Shown here: positions 3,670-5,040 of the stretch, in pieces
Layout of the letters: each line of letters begins with the position of its first letter
Position numbering within the stretch: the stretch's first letter is position 1
Assembly: GCA_026991065.1 (NCBI GenBank)
Contig: JALXCG010000557.1
Coordinates: 1-5,040, forward strand
DNA length: 5,040 nt
DNA from: JALXCG01 sp026991065 [NCBI: Gemmatimonadota bacterium]
GTDB taxonomy: Bacteria > GCA-2686955
Reading direction: 5' to 3'
Position numbers and translations under genes: made by a program
Notes under the pieces: model-generated
Databases searched by the model: none
What the model was told of the DNA's origin: nothing
Seen by the model: the letters and a program-made list of their open reading frames with translations, nothing else

Positions 3670-5040
3670 TCACTCCGTGACGATGTCCGCGAACCAGAGT
3701 GCCGCCAGCGGACCGCCGTAGACTCCCATGTCCGTGGATGGTGCATTGAATCGACTGTAAAGCGTATCGACCTCAACCCAGTTTACTCCATCGACTTCGC
3801 CCACGCCGGAATCAATGCAGGGGGAGAGTGGATGCAACCCCCATACATAGGGTGGAGTGGTCACCAACAGGGGAGCATCACGCAGATTGCCTTCCCCTTC
3901 CCAGCCGTCGGCGATGCAGGAATAGATCACCTCCGGGATCCCCTGCAGGGTGTCGATGCCGGCAGGATCGTTGAACCACACGATGCTGCTTTGGATCAGC
4001 GGCCGGCTCCAGCCGATCATCGTGATTGCCCCGCTGTCGTAGTTGTCGACCCGGTTCCAGACGATGGTGCAGTTGCGCACCTCCGGAACCAGCGCCGGAG
4101 ATTCTCCGGCTTCGCGCTCGAAGGTCAGCGCCCCACCGGATGTGCGCGCGCTGTTGCGCGAGAGCACGCAGTTTTCAAGCAGCGGCTGTGATCCTCGCGA
4201 GTAGAGCGCGCCACCACTGCCGCCGAAGACCCCAATCGAGCGATTGGAGTCGAAGGCGCAGGCGCTGAATGTTGCCCGCGAACCCTCACAGAACACTGCA
4301 CCGCCCGCCGCGTTCCAGTCGGCGCGCAGCTCGTTGGCGACGAAACTGCAACGAACAAAAGTTGGCGATGCGCCCAGAATGTAAGCCCCGCCACCGTGGA
4401 ATTCAGCGGTATCGCTCTCGAAGAAGCAGTGATCCCAGAGGGACTGCAGTGAATCCGCGAAGAGAATGTAGGCACCCCCGCCTTCGCCGTTGGTCGTGGC
4501 ATTGGCGCTCACTGTGAGCGAATCGAAATGGGCGGCGGATTCACCCAGGAGATAGAGCCCGGCGCCCCCTTTGGCGCGGTTTCCGCGGATCTCACAGCCG
4601 CTCAGGAGTGGGTTCGCATCGCGCAGATAGGCCCCACCCCCATCATTTTCCGCGCGGTTGTCGCTGATCTCGCCGCCTCGCACCGCGGCGCTTCTCTCCT
4701 CGCCCGGGAACTCTTCGCCGCGCCCCAATACATAGATTCCACCCCCTGATCCGCCGAGATTGCGCGTGAAGCTGCAATCATCGAAGAGCGGCGTGGAGAG
4801 CGAATCCCAGTAGGCGCCTCCCCCCAGCCCTCCACCGGCGGCGCTGTTGTCCTGAATCGCACAAGCTTCGAAATGGGGGGCGGCGCCATTCAGGCAAGCC
4901 ACCCCGCCGCCGCGCCCGCTGCCGTTGTCCGGTGTGGCGTTGGCCTGAATCACGCAGCGCCACACCGTGGGAGCGGCGCCGTCGATCAGGAGCCCCGCTC
5001 CACTGGCGGCGTTGCCACCAGTGATCGTGAAACCGTAGAT
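3670..5040 (-). CDS. Right-handed beta-helix repeat surface protein, C-terminal part (5' end outside window)
   Basis: The frame is open to the right edge; translating on from 4965 to 5040 continues the same pattern (GFTITGGNAASGAGLLIDG), so the GTG at 4965 is an internal codon and the gene starts outside the window. About 456 residues are visible. They consist of roughly eleven or twelve rungs of 25-30 residues, each built as GGG-[AIV]-Y-x5-9-P/A-x-F/L-x-x-C-x[FI]-x-x-N, the hallmark of parallel beta-helix (PbH1) proteins with stacked Asn and Cys. After the last rung come SIVWFNDPAG, an HPLSPCIDSG segment and DMGVYGGPLA, a tail typical of secreted beta-helix proteins annotated with 'choice-of-anchor' ends. 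No barrel autotransporter domain or type IX sorting domain is visible. Known: such folds act as polysaccharide lyases, adhesins or structural surface proteins; no catalytic residues could be recognised. The lipoprotein gene follows after 27 bases. Confidence 0.88.
   Translation of the reverse strand: MYGFTITGGNAASGAGLLIDGAAPTVWRCVIQANATPDNGSGRGGGVACLNGAAPHFEACAIQDNSAAGGGLGGGAYWDSLSTPLFDDCSFTRNLGGSGGGIYVLGRGEEFPGEERSAAVRGGEISDNRAENDGGGAYLRDANPLLSGCEIRGNRAKGGAGLYLLGESAAHFDSLTVSANATTNGEGGGAYILFADSLQSLWDHCFFESDTAEFHGGGAYILGASPTFVRCSFVANELRADWNAAGGAVFCEGSRATFSACAFDSNRSIGVFGGSGGALYSRGSQPLLENCVLSRNSARTSGGALTFEREAGESPALVPEVRNCTIVWNRVDNYDSGAITMIGWSRPLIQSSIVWFNDPAGIDTLQGIPEVIYSCIADGWEGEGNLRDAPLLVTTPPYVWGLHPLSPCIDSGVGEVDGVNWVEVDTLYSRFNAPSTDMGVYGGPLAALWFADIVTE

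Overview
The window comes from a GC-rich, Gram-negative bacterium. The evidence is an outer-membrane beta-barrel protein with a heme motif, lipoproteins, periplasmic c-type cytochromes and a large secreted beta-helix protein. Beta-helix proteins ending in an 'SPCIDSG ... DMGVYGG' tail are frequent in uncultured FCB-group lineages (Eisenbacteria/Krumholzibacteriota-like) and in some deltaproteobacteria-like groups. That taxonomic guess is inference only; no rRNA or tRNA gene is present to test it.

The layout is two convergent gene sets. On the plus strand (1-2775) lie the 3' part of a cytochrome P460-family gene, a gene for a fused monoheme-cytochrome/beta-barrel protein with Cyc2-like architecture, a YceI-family periplasmic protein, and a small monoheme cytochrome c lipoprotein. 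All four products are exported and three carry CxxCH heme motifs, so the set looks like an envelope redox module. On the minus strand (2772-5040, read right to left) lie the 3' part of a long right-handed beta-helix surface protein, a small acidic cysteine-containing lipoprotein, and a YhbY-type RNA-binding ribosome-assembly protein. The two sets meet tail to tail and their stop codons overlap in the four bases TTAG at 2772-2775, with no room for a terminator between them.

The main non-coding structure is in the 233-base gap between the barrel gene and the YceI gene. A perfect 21-bp inverted repeat (1539-1559 and 1687-1707) encloses further nested inverted repeats, so the whole 169-base segment could fold into one long hairpin. 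It may be a dispersed foldback/MITE-like element or a structured mRNA region. A second, smaller hairpin (404-421) ends one base before the Shine-Dalgarno sequence of the barrel gene.

The most interesting hypothesis is that the plus-strand genes encode a previously uncharacterised outer-membrane electron-transfer system: a Cyc2-like cytochrome-porin with a P460 cytochrome, a lipoprotein cytochrome c and a YceI protein. Architecture and motifs support this; substrate and direction of electron flow cannot be read from the sequence.
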